NCBI RefSeq assembly: GCF_006715785.1
Contig: NZ_VFNX01000008.1
Coordinates: 53,070 to 117,069, forward strand
Direction: 5' to 3'
DNA: 64,000 nucleotides
Source of the DNA: Streptomyces puniciscabiei
Lineage (GTDB): Bacteria > Actinomycetota > Actinomycetes > Streptomycetales > Streptomycetaceae
Made by a program: the position numbers and the translations under genes. Within the stretch, counting starts at the first letter, position 1. Each line of letters begins with the position of its first letter. This document shows, piece after piece, positions 46,431-55,363 of the stretch. The notes under the pieces are model-generated. The model made no database searches. It worked only from the letters and a program-made list of their open reading frames with translations, and had not been told where the DNA came from.

Positions 46431-47114
46431 TCAGTGGCCTTCCCGCCTCCGCCGGTCCTCGAACTGCGTGGCGATGACGGCGGCCTGGATACGGCGCTCC
46501 ACGCCGAGCTTGGCCAGCAGGCGGGAGATGTGGTTCTTCACCGTCTTCTCGGCCAGGTACAGACGCCGGCCGATCTGCCGGTTGGTGAGCCCTTCGCCGA
46601 TCAGGGCCAGGATCTCCCGCTCCCGGTCGGTCAGGCCCGGCAGGCCGTCCGGCGCCTCCTCCTGCTGCTGACCGCCGCGCAGCCGGGCCATCAGCCTGCT
46701 GGTGGCGCTCGCGTCGAGCAGGGACTGGCCGGCGGCCACGGTGCGGACGGCCGACACCAGGTCCGAGCCCTGGATCTGCTTGAGCACGTACCCGGAGGCT
46801 CCCGCCATGATCGAGTCCAGCAGGGCCTCCTCGTCGTCGAAGGAGGTCAGCATCAGGCAGGCCAGCTCGGGCATGCGGGAACGCAGCTCCCGGCACACCG
46901 TCACGCCGTCACCGTCGGGCAGACGAACGTCGAGCACGGCCACCTGTGGACGCAGTGCGGGAACACGCACCAGCGCCTGCTCCACCGTGCCGGCCTCGCC
47001 GATCACACTGATGTCCGGCTCGTCGTCCAGCAGGTCGCGCACCCCGCGCCGTACCACCTCGTGGTCGTCCAGCAGGAAGACCCGGATAGGGCTGCCCTGC
47101 TCGCCGTCCGCCAT
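46431..47114 (-). CDS. NarL/LuxR-family response regulator
   Basis: ATG 47114 follows CAGGAG; 227 residues. The receiver domain has [14 protein letters not shown], the phospho-acceptor Asp in [13 protein letters not shown] and the Lys in ASGYVLKQI. The C-terminal helix-turn-helix reads [15 protein letters not shown] and [20 protein letters not shown]. It resembles DevR/DosR-type regulators. No histidine kinase is adjacent. A DosR-like box lies upstream at 47211-47226. Confidence 0.9.
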   Translation of the reverse strand: MADGEQGSPIRVFLLDDHEVVRRGVRDLLDDEPDISVIGEAGTVEQALVRVPALRPQVAVLDVRLPDGDGVTVCRELRSRMPELACLMLTSFDDEEALLDSIMAGASGYVLKQIQGSDLVSAVRTVAAGQSLLDASATSRLMARLRGGQQQEEAPDGLPGLTDREREILALIGEGLTNRQIGRRLYLAEKTVKNHISRLLAKLGVERRIQAAVIATQFEDRRRREGH

Positions 47115-47210
47115 CGATCGCTCCTGTTCCGCGTCCCTGCCGCTGTCCGCTCGGGAAGACGGGATCGGTCTGCCCACCGGGATCCTTCCCCCGTCCCGGG
47201 ACGAAGGGCC

Positions 47211-47226
47211 AGGGCCGTTCGGCCCT
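47211..47226. promoter_or_regulatory. DosR-like palindromic box
   Basis: AGGGCCG (47211-47217), TT, CGGCCCT (47220-47226) resembles the GGGNC-N-TT-N-GNCCC boxes of DosR/DevR regulators. It lies 97 bases upstream of the response regulator start, on its promoter side. The same sequence could fold as a short hairpin after the ABC operon, so the call is tentative. Confidence 0.4.
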
Positions 47227-47284
47227 CTTTCCCGGGACGCGGCCGGCGCCGGCCATCACGGTGTCGCGACCGTGGTCACCATGG

Positions 47285-48967
47285 TCACTTCTGCCAACCG
47301 ACCGTCTCCGGGAGCGGGTTGTAGAAGATGGTCGCGCCGACGTTGGCGAGTCCCTTCTTCACGGCGTAGGTCGAGGGGCCGCTGAACAGCGGGAGGAAGG
47401 CGTACTCCTGGAGCGCCTTCCGCTCGGCCTTGTTGGCCGCCGCGGCCTGCTTGCCGAGGTCGGCGATCCTGCTGGTGGCGCGGATCTCCTCGTCCAGCGC
47501 GGGCGAACCCGCACCGGTGAGGTTGGAGTCGCGGTCGGAGCAGTAGAAGTCGCACAGGTAGCGGGCGCCGAAGGGGTCCATCGAGCGGTTGCCCGAAAGG
47601 AAGAGATCGAACTTGCGGTCGCTGAGGATCTTGGAGAAGTCCGCCTCGTCGGCCTTGTTGATGTCGAGGCGGATGCCGACCGGTTTCAGCATCGCCGCGA
47701 AGGCGCCGGCGGTCGCCTTGTCCAGCGGGTCGTCGCCGAGGAGCGTGTAGCCGACTTCGAGCTTCCGGCCGTTCTTGACCCGTACACCGTCGCTGCCAGG
47801 CTTCCAGCCCGCCGCGTCGAGTGCCTTCCCCGCCTGGTCCGGCGCGTACTTCAGCACGGCCGAGACATTGTCCTCGTAGCCCTTCTGGAAGCTGTAGAGG
47901 ATGGCGGAACCGGGCAGCGGCTCCTTGTAGTCGAGGCCCTGGAACCGGATCCTCGCGATCTGGGTGCGGTCGATGCTCTCCTCGATGGCCTTGCGCACGG
48001 CCTTGTCGGCGAGGACGGGGGACTTGGTGTTGAAGTAGAGCGCGTATTCGAAGGGGCTTCCGCCGCTGCGGATCTCCGTGCCCTTGAGACCCTTGACCTG
48101 CTTCAGGCTCTCGGCGTCGACGGCGGAGACGTAGTCGAGCTGCCCGTTCCTGAAGGCGTTGACCGCCGCGGTCGACTCCAGGTTGACGTAGACGCGCTTG
48201 TCGAGCTTGCCCTTCCTGCCCCACCACTTCGGGTTGCGGACGAACGTGATGTTGCCCGAGTGGGTGTCCCACGTGCCGACGGTGTACGGCCCCGCTCCCC
48301 ACTCCGGGTGCGCCTTCTTGACGTAGGCGTTGTTGAAGTTCCCGACCGTGGCGGCCCTGGGGTGCAGGAAGGTGGTGAACAGGCTCGACCAGGAAGGGTC
48401 GACCCCCTTGAAGGTGATCACGGCCTGCTTGGCGTTCCTGCCCTTGTCGACCGAGGCGATCTGGTCGTAGCCGTCGGTGGAGGAGGCGGCGTAGGCCTTG
48501 TCGGAGCCGTTGTTGGCCTTCCATGTGGCCCTGATCGCGGTCCAGTCGATCGGGGTGCCGTCGTTGAACACCGCCTTGGGGTTGATGGTCAGGGTGACCT
48601 GCTGGTTCCCGCCCTCCACGGAGACCTTCACATCGCTGAAGTAGTCCGGGTTGTACTGCACCTCGCCGGTCGGCGAGTAGGTGATCGCGTCGGCGTTGTA
48701 CCAGGACCAGACACGGAACGCGGTCAGTGTGGAATTGACGTTGAACGGGTTGCCCTGGTCGTCGAAGGTCCCGACCGTGGTGTACGTGCCCCCGTCCTCG
48801 ACACGGTCGTACGGCGTGGGGTTGTAGTCGGCGACCGACGGTGCGGCCGTGGGGGCGTTCTTGGCGTCCGACTCCGCGGAGTCCTTCCCGGACGAGGACT
48901 GGCACGCGGTTGCGGTGACGCAGACGGCAGCGATCAGGGCGACGGGCAGGACCGGTCTTGCGCGCAT
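47285..48967 (-). CDS. ABC transporter substrate-binding lipoprotein (peptide/nickel type)
   Basis: The 560-residue protein starts at ATG 48967 with AAGGAAC upstream. Residues 1-22 form a signal peptide with lipobox VTATAC. The SBP family 5 pattern includes DDQGNPFNVNSTLTAF, GAGPYTVGTWDTHSGNITFV and RNPKWWGRKG, with the hinge VRKAIEESIDRTQIARIRFQ. It delivers a peptide-like ligand to the permeases encoded upstream. It is last in the operon, 63 bases after the ATPase gene. Confidence 0.9.
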   Translation of the reverse strand: MRARPVLPVALIAAVCVTATACQSSSGKDSAESDAKNAPTAAPSVADYNPTPYDRVEDGGTYTTVGTFDDQGNPFNVNSTLTAFRVWSWYNADAITYSPTGEVQYNPDYFSDVKVSVEGGNQQVTLTINPKAVFNDGTPIDWTAIRATWKANNGSDKAYAASSTDGYDQIASVDKGRNAKQAVITFKGVDPSWSSLFTTFLHPRAATVGNFNNAYVKKAHPEWGAGPYTVGTWDTHSGNITFVRNPKWWGRKGKLDKRVYVNLESTAAVNAFRNGQLDYVSAVDAESLKQVKGLKGTEIRSGGSPFEYALYFNTKSPVLADKAVRKAIEESIDRTQIARIRFQGLDYKEPLPGSAILYSFQKGYEDNVSAVLKYAPDQAGKALDAAGWKPGSDGVRVKNGRKLEVGYTLLGDDPLDKATAGAFAAMLKPVGIRLDINKADEADFSKILSDRKFDLFLSGNRSMDPFGARYLCDFYCSDRDSNLTGAGSPALDEEIRATSRIADLGKQAAAANKAERKALQEYAFLPLFSGPSTYAVKKGLANVGATIFYNPLPETVGWQK

Positions 48968-49030
48968 GGTGGAGGTTCCTTACAGGTCGGTGAGGGAAGG
49001 AGAGTGGTCCCCGGTCGCCGGGGCCGGTGT

Positions 49031-51115
49031 TCACACGCCGTGGCAGGCGTACTGATGGCCGGGCCGCCCGGCCACGGGGACCGGCACGGGGGGCTGTGTG
49101 CGGCAGCGGTGCCGCAGTTCGTCGTCGGCACGGCGGTACAGCGGGCAGCGGTCGACGAAGGCACAGCCCGCGGGGAGGCGTGCGGCGTCCGGCTGCTCGC
49201 CCTCCAGCACGACGCGTTCGCGGGTGCGTTCCCGCGCGGGGTCGGGTATCGGGATCGCCGACAGCAGGGCACGGGTGTAGGGGTGTTTCGGGTCGGAGAA
49301 GATCGCCTCGGTGTCCCCGGTCTCGACGATGTGCCCCAGGTACATCACGGCGATGCGGTCGGAGATGTACCGGACCACGGCCAGATCGTGGGCGACCACG
49401 AGGTAGGCGAGTCCGAGTTCACGCTGGAGCCGCGCCAACAGGTTGATCACCCCGGCCTGCACCGAGACGTCCAGGGCGGACAGCGGCTCGTCGAGCGCGA
49501 GCAGCTTCGGCTCCGTCGCCAGGGCACGGGCGATACCGACCCGTTGGCGTTGGCCTCCGGAGAGCTGGGCCGGGAAGCGGTCGCTCACCGCGTCGTCCAG
49601 ACCGACCAGCGTCAGCAGTTCGTGGACTCGTGCGCGGATCGACTCGCGGTCACGCCCGATGGCCCGCAGGGGCTCGGCCAGCAGGTGGAAGACGGGCATG
49701 CGGGGGTCCAGGGCACCCAAGGGGTCCTGCATGACGATCTGTACGTCCTGCCGCAGCTCCCGTACCCGCGTGCCGGAGGCCACCGTGCCGACATCGGTGC
49801 CGGAGATCTCGATCCGGCCGCCCTCGGGCCGCCGGAGCCGGAGGATCTCCATCAGGGTCGTGGTCTTGCCGCTGCCGGACTCGCCCACCAGGCCCAGCGT
49901 CTCACCGGCGCGCAGCTCGAAGCCGACCCGGTTGACGGCGTGCAGCGTGCCGACCCGGCGCTTGAGGAGGGCGCCCTTGATGACCGGGAAGGTCTTGACG
50001 AGGTCCTCGACGCGGAGCACCACCTCGCCGGCCTCGGCACGCCCCGACGGCGCCGGCCTGGCGACGGGCGCGGCCTCCCCCGCCGGGTCCAGGGATCCGT
50101 CGGCGATCTCGGCGGCACGCAGACAGGCCACGTGCCCGTGCCCGGTGACATGGCGCAGCTCCGGTTCGCCGGAGCGACAGGCGTCGAGCACGACGGCACA
50201 GCGGGCTGCGAAGGGACAGCCGTCCGGGAGGCCCACCAAGGCGGGTGGCTCTCCGGCGATCGGGACCAGGGGACGGCGGGTCCCGCCGTCCACGGTCGGC
50301 ACGGCGGCCAGCAGTCGTGCGGTGTACGGCATCATCGGCCGGCGGAACAGTTCCTCGGCGTCCGCGTGTTCCACGAACCGGCCCGCGTACATGACGGCGA
50401 CGTCGTCCGCGTGGCCCGCGACCACCCCGAGGTCGTGCGTGATCAGGACGAGACCGGCACCGGTCTCCCGCTGCGCCAGCCGCAGCACCTCGAGGATCTG
50501 GGCCTGCACAGTGACGTCGAGTGCGGTGGTCGGTTCGTCGGCCACGAGCACGGACGGTCTGTTGGCGATGGCCATGGCGATGACCACGCGCTGGCGCATG
50601 CCGCCGGAGAACTCGTGCGGGAAGGCGGCGGCCCGGCCGCGCGGGTCGGGGATGCCGACGAGATCGAGCAGTTGCACGGCCTGTTCCCAGGCCGCCCGCT
50701 TCGTCAGGTCCTGGTGGACCCGCAGGGCGTCGGAGAGCAGCCTGCCCACCGAGAAGATCGGCGTGAGGGCGGACAGCGGGTCCTGGAAGACCATGCCGAT
50801 GGAGTTGCCGCGGATCCTCGACAGGGCGCGGTCGTCGAGGCCGATGAGGTCCTGTCCGCCGAGCAGCACCTGGCCGCGCAGGTCGGCGGAGGGCGGCAGC
50901 AGTCCCATGACGCCCATCGCGGTGGCCGACTTGCCCGAGCCGGACTCGCCGACGATGCACAGGGTCCGGCCGGGCAGCAGGTCGAAGCTCACGCCGCGCA
51001 CCGCCTCGACGGTGCCCGCCTCGGAGGGGAACGAGATCCGCAGGTCCCGCACGGAGAGGACGGGCTCGGCCTGGGTGGAGGGTGCCGGGGTGGGCAGCGG
51101 GGTCGCCAGGGTCAT
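49031..51115 (-). CDS. ABC transporter, fused dual ATP-binding protein (DppD/DppF type)
   Basis: ATG 51115 overlaps the permease stop by four bases (ATGA), giving 694 residues. Two complete ATPase domains are present: Walker A GESGSGKSATA and signature FSGGMRQRV in the first, GESGSGKTTTL and LSGGQRQRV in the second. Each ends with the Cys-rich tail usual for oligopeptide transporters (DGCPFAARCAVV and AGCAFVDRCPLY). The fusion replaces separate DppD and DppF subunits. It powers uptake of the substrate-binding protein's ligand. Confidence 0.93.
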   Translation of the reverse strand: MTLATPLPTPAPSTQAEPVLSVRDLRISFPSEAGTVEAVRGVSFDLLPGRTLCIVGESGSGKSATAMGVMGLLPPSADLRGQVLLGGQDLIGLDDRALSRIRGNSIGMVFQDPLSALTPIFSVGRLLSDALRVHQDLTKRAAWEQAVQLLDLVGIPDPRGRAAAFPHEFSGGMRQRVVIAMAIANRPSVLVADEPTTALDVTVQAQILEVLRLAQRETGAGLVLITHDLGVVAGHADDVAVMYAGRFVEHADAEELFRRPMMPYTARLLAAVPTVDGGTRRPLVPIAGEPPALVGLPDGCPFAARCAVVLDACRSGEPELRHVTGHGHVACLRAAEIADGSLDPAGEAAPVARPAPSGRAEAGEVVLRVEDLVKTFPVIKGALLKRRVGTLHAVNRVGFELRAGETLGLVGESGSGKTTTLMEILRLRRPEGGRIEISGTDVGTVASGTRVRELRQDVQIVMQDPLGALDPRMPVFHLLAEPLRAIGRDRESIRARVHELLTLVGLDDAVSDRFPAQLSGGQRQRVGIARALATEPKLLALDEPLSALDVSVQAGVINLLARLQRELGLAYLVVAHDLAVVRYISDRIAVMYLGHIVETGDTEAIFSDPKHPYTRALLSAIPIPDPARERTRERVVLEGEQPDAARLPAGCAFVDRCPLYRRADDELRHRCRTQPPVPVPVAGRPGHQYACHGV

Positions 51116-52050
51116 CGTCGGCCTCCTGCCGCGCCGGTCACCGACGTGGGGTCGAGGGCGTCGCGCAGGCCGTCCCCGATGAAGGTCATCGACACGGTGA
51201 GCAGGACGACCAGACCCGCGGGGAAGGCGAAGAGCCACGGGGCGCTCGTGACGGTGCTCGCGCCGTCCGCGAGCATCGTGCCGAGGGAGACGTCCGGGGT
51301 CTGGACGCCGAACCCCAGGAAAGACAGGGCGGTTTCGCTGAGCACGGTCGCGACGACTCCGAGCGTCAGGTTGACGATCAGCAGGGAGCCGAGGTTGGGG
51401 ATGATGTGGCGGACGATGATGCGCAGCGGGCCGACGCCCATGAACTCGGCCGCCTTCACGTAGTCCCGTTCGCGCAGCGAGGTCGAGACGGACCAGATCA
51501 CCCGTGCGGTGGGCATCCAGCCGAACACGGTCAGCACGAGGATGAGGACGCGCCAGTCGCCGGCCAGCCGGTGCGAGACCAGCGCGAGGATGAGGAACGA
51601 GGGGACGATCAGCAGGAAGTGGATGACCGCGAGGGTCGCCCGCTCGACCCGGCCGCCGACATACGCGGCGCCGGAGCCGACGACCGCGGCGAGGACGATC
51701 GTCAGTACCGACACGCTCACGGCGATCGTCAGGGAGCGCTGGAGCCCGTGGACGGCACAGGCGTAGATGTCGTTGCCACCCTGGTTGGTGCCGAACCAGT
51801 GTTCGCCGCTCGGCGGCTGGGTGAGTGCGGTGAAGTCGGCGTCGGTGTACGCGTACGAGGTGAATCGGCCGCCGAGGGCGGCGAACAGCACCAGCAGCAC
51901 GAGGATCACCACTCCGACGGCGGCGAGGCGGTTGCGCAGGAAGCGCCGCAGATAGAGCCGGCCGAGGCCGAGGTTGGTGTGCTTGCGCGTGACGGCTGCC
52001 GCTTGTGTTGCCGGCCCGGCCGCCGGAGAGGAGGACACGTCGGTGGTCAC
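51112..52050 (-). CDS. ABC transporter permease (DppC type)
   Basis: GTG 52050 gives 312 residues, one base after the upstream permease stop. Six membrane segments and the cytoplasmic loop EYVKAAEFMGVGPLRIIVRH-like (DYVKAAEFMGVGPLRIIVRH) with the ATPase-contact EAA region are visible. It pairs with the next permease to form the membrane channel. Confidence 0.92.
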   Translation of the reverse strand: MTTDVSSSPAAGPATQAAAVTRKHTNLGLGRLYLRRFLRNRLAAVGVVILVLLVLFAALGGRFTSYAYTDADFTALTQPPSGEHWFGTNQGGNDIYACAVHGLQRSLTIAVSVSVLTIVLAAVVGSGAAYVGGRVERATLAVIHFLLIVPSFLILALVSHRLAGDWRVLILVLTVFGWMPTARVIWSVSTSLRERDYVKAAEFMGVGPLRIIVRHIIPNLGSLLIVNLTLGVVATVLSETALSFLGFGVQTPDVSLGTMLADGASTVTSAPWLFAFPAGLVVLLTVSMTFIGDGLRDALDPTSVTGAAGGRR

Positions 52051-52051
52051 G

Positions 52052-53035
52052 TCAGCTCACCGTCACCCTCGGATCGAGGAAGACCGTGGCGATGTCCGCG
52101 AGGATCGCGCCGATCGCGGTCAGCGCTGCGGCGAAGGCGGCCGTCGCGACCGTGCCGTGTACGTCGTTCTTGCTGATGGTCTGGATGAAGTAGCGGCCCA
52201 TGCCGTTCCAGCCGAAGATCGTCTCCGTGATGACGGCGCCGGTGAAGACGGCCGGGACACTGAACGCCACGGAAGCGGCCGTCGGGATGAGCGCGGCCCT
52301 CAGGGCGTGCCTGCGGACGGCCTGGGCGCGGGTGAGCCCGGTGGCCTGGGCGGTGCGCACGAAGTCGGCGTGGAGCGTGTCGAGCAGCAGCGAGCGCTGG
52401 GTCAGGTGGTAGCCGACGTAGCCCATGAGCGTGAGGGTCAGGGTGGGCAGGATCAGGTGCAGGAGGCGGTCACCGATGGTGGGGAGCAGCCCTTCGACGC
52501 CCGGTGAGTTCTCCCCGGCGACGTAGAGGAAGTGCAGCCCGGCGTGCTGGTTCAGCCAGATGGCGACGAAGACCACGGCGAGGGCGGCGACGGAGGTGGG
52601 GACGTTGAACACCACGATGGACACGGCCTGCGACACCCGGTCGGCCCAGCCGTACTGCCGTGCGGCGGTGTAGACGCCGAGCGCGACGCCGATCACGACG
52701 GACAGTACGGTCGCGACGACGACCAGCTCCGCGCTGACGAGCGCCCGGTAGCCCACTTCGCCGTTGACGGAGACGCCGGTGGGTGACTTTCCCCAGTCGA
52801 AGCGCAGGGTCACCGAGGTGAGCCAGTCCCACCAGCGGTGCACCAACGGCACCCTGGGATCCAGGTTGTACGGCGCGAGGGCCCGGTCTATCTGTGCCTC
52901 GCTGCGGACGGGCCGCAGCTCCTTGAAGTTCGACCGCGGGTCCAGGAACCAACTGGCCAGGAAGTAGGTCGCGTTCGTGGCGACCACGATCATCAGAAGC
53001 CAGCCGACCGCCTTGCGTGTCACATGGCGCAGCAC
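52052..53035 (-). CDS. ABC transporter permease (DppB type)
   Basis: GTG 53035 has GGAGG eight bases upstream, giving 327 residues. The first segment VGWLLMIVVATNATYFLASW and the loop DFVRTAQATGLTRAQAVRRH fit DppB-type permeases. The gene is first in the operon. A Cys-rich upstream ORF (53103-53020) overlaps its start by 16 bases, so its translation is likely coupled to that ORF. Confidence 0.92.
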   Translation of the reverse strand: MLRHVTRKAVGWLLMIVVATNATYFLASWFLDPRSNFKELRPVRSEAQIDRALAPYNLDPRVPLVHRWWDWLTSVTLRFDWGKSPTGVSVNGEVGYRALVSAELVVVATVLSVVIGVALGVYTAARQYGWADRVSQAVSIVVFNVPTSVAALAVVFVAIWLNQHAGLHFLYVAGENSPGVEGLLPTIGDRLLHLILPTLTLTLMGYVGYHLTQRSLLLDTLHADFVRTAQATGLTRAQAVRRHALRAALIPTAASVAFSVPAVFTGAVITETIFGWNGMGRYFIQTISKNDVHGTVATAAFAAALTAIGAILADIATVFLDPRVTVS

Positions 53036-53103
53036 GTCCGGCACCTCCTCACCACACACGGGATGTGTGTCTCGGGGGCACCGGGGAGACAGGTCGATTG
53101 CAT
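53020..53103 (-). CDS. Cys-rich 27-residue upstream ORF
   Basis: ATG 53103 to TGA 53020 encodes 27 residues with five cysteines (MQSTCLPGAPETHIP, CVVRRCRTCCAM at the end). It runs past the permease GTG at 53035, overlapping it by 16 bases in another frame. This architecture resembles Cys-responsive upstream ORFs described in mycobacteria, in which ribosome pausing on Cys codons exposes the next gene. No ribosome binding site of its own is obvious, so it may be a chance ORF. Confidence 0.4.
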   Translation of the reverse strand: MQSTCLPGAPETHIPCVVRRCRTCCAM

Positions 53104-53322
53104 GCGCGGTGAGGCTTTCTGCGGGTACGGAAGGGAGCAACGGATGTGCGCCGCGAATGCGGGCCCACGGATGTGTACACGTCAGCCTGGTCCGTACTTT
53201 GCTGCGGCACCAGGTTCTGCCCGGTGCCGCCATGAGCTCGACATGTTGCCGTAGCACACGGTCCGGAATACCGCGCAATTCGGACGATCCTGATGTGCCC
53301 GGCCGTTACGATCGCGCAGGCC

Positions 53323-53352
53323 GGTCCGGGAGTTCACGGTCCGGGAGTTCAC
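53323..53352. repeat. tandem repeat, 2 x 15 bases
   Basis: GGTCCGGGAGTTCAC occurs at 53323-53337 and again at 53338-53352, identical copies without spacer. It lies at the C-terminal end of the decayed oxidoreductase and looks like a slippage duplication. Confidence 0.85.
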
Positions 53353-53805
53353 TCGCCGCCCGGCCAGCCGGCTCGCCGAGCAGTACCCAGGTACGCCGCC
53401 GGTCCGCGTCTCCCGCGATCGCCGTGCCCGAGAAGACGACCACCTCGGCCGCGGCCGTGAGGGTGGGGACCATGTGTTTCTCCAGGGCGCGCGGACCCGC
53501 CGAATAAGCCAGGATCCTGTCCGCAGGTTCGCCGCTGACACACAGCGCCTGCGGCCCGGTCGGCCGGGCTGGCCTGCGTCAACTTCTCTACTGCCGCGAG
53601 GAATTGACGCAGCGGGACGATTGGGTGTTCGAAGGGCAGGCCGAAGCCGGTCTCGGTCAGGAGCTGGGTGCCCAGGGCCGGCCCGAGGTGGTAGTGCCCG
53701 TGGGTGGCTGCCTGGGCTGTCCGGGCCTGTCCGGCGACGAGCAGGGGGTGCCGGCCGAAGACGGGGATCGCCGAGGTGCCCGGATGGAGCCGGGGGACCT
53801 CATCA
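53345..53805 (-). pseudogene. F420-dependent LLM-class oxidoreductase relic
   Basis: The minus-strand frames give PVFGRHPLLVAGQARTAQAA, LLTETGFGLPFEHPIVPLRQ and, after a frame jump near 53535, EPADRILAYSAGPRALEKHM and GDADRRRTWVLLGEPAGRAA. These are successive pieces of a TIGR03564-type F420-dependent oxidoreductase. The N-terminal third and several internal parts are missing. It is inactive. Confidence 0.6.
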
Positions 53806-53998
53806 CGTCCGACGATGGCCGCGCGCCGCGGTGCCGCTCACCACCGCTCCCGTCCGGTCCGCCGTTCCGACCGCTTACGGCCATGCGCAGCCGCACGGCC
53901 GCAGGGGAACCCGGCATCGCCCGCTTCGTTCGGCCCGGCTCCCGGTACGTCCGGGGAGACGGGCCGAATCGGCGGCCCACTGCTCCCCGAGCCGCGCA

Positions 53999-55325
53999 TC
54001 AGGCATGGAACTGGTTCGGCGGGACCGGGAGTCCGTAGTGCTCGCGCAGGGTCGTGCCCTCGTACTCCTCGCGGAAGAGTCCCTTGTCGCGCAGGATCGG
54101 CAGCACCTGCTCGACGAAGGTGGCAAGACCCGACGGCAGCGCGGGCGTCATGATGTTGAACCCGTCCGCTGCGCCGCCCTCGAACCAGGTGATGATCGTG
54201 TCCTCGACCTGCTCGGGAGTGCCGACGAACTCGAAGTGACCGCGCCCGCCGCCGAGCCGGGAGATGATCTGCCGTACCGTGAGCTTCTCGCGCGCCGCGA
54301 GCTCGATGATCAGTTCGGAACGGCTCTGCGAGCCCTCCAGCTGCGGCCGGGCCGGAATGAAGTCGGGTAGTGGCTCGTCGAGTTCGAAGACCGACGGATC
54401 GGTCTCGAAGACCGCGGCCAGCTGGCGCAGCCCGTACTCCGGGATGCGCAGCCCGTCCAACTGCCCGGCCAGCGCGCGCTTCGGCCTCGGTCGATCCGAT
54501 GTACGGGACGATTCCGGGCAGGACGATCACGCCGTCCGGGTCACGCCCCGCGGCCCTGGTCCGTGCCTTGATGTCGGCATAGAAGGCGGCCGCACGCTCG
54601 TACGTGGTGTGGGCGGTGAAGATCGCCTCGGCGTGGCGGGCCGCGAAGTCCTTGCCGTCCTCGGAGGAACCGGCCTGGACAAGCAGCGGGTGGCCCTGCG
54701 GAGGGCGCTCGACGTTGAGCGGCCCGGCCACCTTGAAGTACCTGCCGTGGTGGCCCAGTCGGTGCAGCCGCGCGGGGTCGGCGTAATGCCCTGTGGTCTT
54801 GTCGGCCGCTACGGCCTCGGCTTCCCAGCTGTCCCACAGCGCCTTGGCTACCTTCAGGAACTCATCGGCGCGGGCGTAGCGTTCCGCGTGACCCGGGCGG
54901 TCGTCGAGGCCGAAGTTGGCCGCCTCGTCGGCGCCGGCCGAGGTGACGATGTTCCAGCCTGCGCGGCCCCCGCTGACGTGATCGACGGAGGCGAGCCGGC
55001 AGGCGAGGTTGTACGGCTCGTTGTACGTCGACGACACGGTCGCGATGAGGCCGATCCTGCTGGTCGCCTGGGACAGTGCGGTCAGCAACGTCAGCGGTTC
55101 GAGCTGGCCCGGTGGCCGGAATTCGCCGGTTCCGACGAGGGCTGGGCCGTCCGCGAGGAACAGCGAGTCGAACTTGGCGCTCTCGGCGAGCCGGGCCGGC
55201 CCGACCCAGTGCTGGAGGTCGAAATCCGCCCGTGGGTTGCTCTGCGGGAGCCGCCACGCCGCTTCGTGGTGACCCGCCTCCATGAGGAAGGCGTTGAGGT
55301 GGAGTCGCCGCGATCTGGTGCTCAC
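53999..55325 (-). pseudogene. LLM flavin monooxygenase (NtaA/SnaA/DszA type) with frameshift
   Basis: From ATG 55325 the frame reads a full N-terminal half (FDSLFLADGPALVGTGEF, VDHVSGGRAGWNIVTSAGAD) as in reduced-flavin monooxygenases. In the run GCGCGCGC at 54472-54479 the frame shifts; GLRIPEYGLRQLAAVFETDP and EYEGTTLREHYGLPVPPNQF then complete the enzyme to 53999. Adding two bases there would restore about 442 residues, the normal length, so one GC unit was probably lost. It is the last gene of the sulfonate operon, 38 bases after ssuA. It may be a real mutation or a sequence error. Confidence 0.75.
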
Positions 55326-55363
55326 GTCTTCTCTCCTTTGCGTGTCGAGGTGGACGGCGGGGC

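Noticed and set aside
47261..51463. A 1400-codon plus-strand open frame
   Set aside because: It is antisense to the substrate-binding protein and dual ATPase genes, has no ribosome site, and its codon composition mirrors the real genes.
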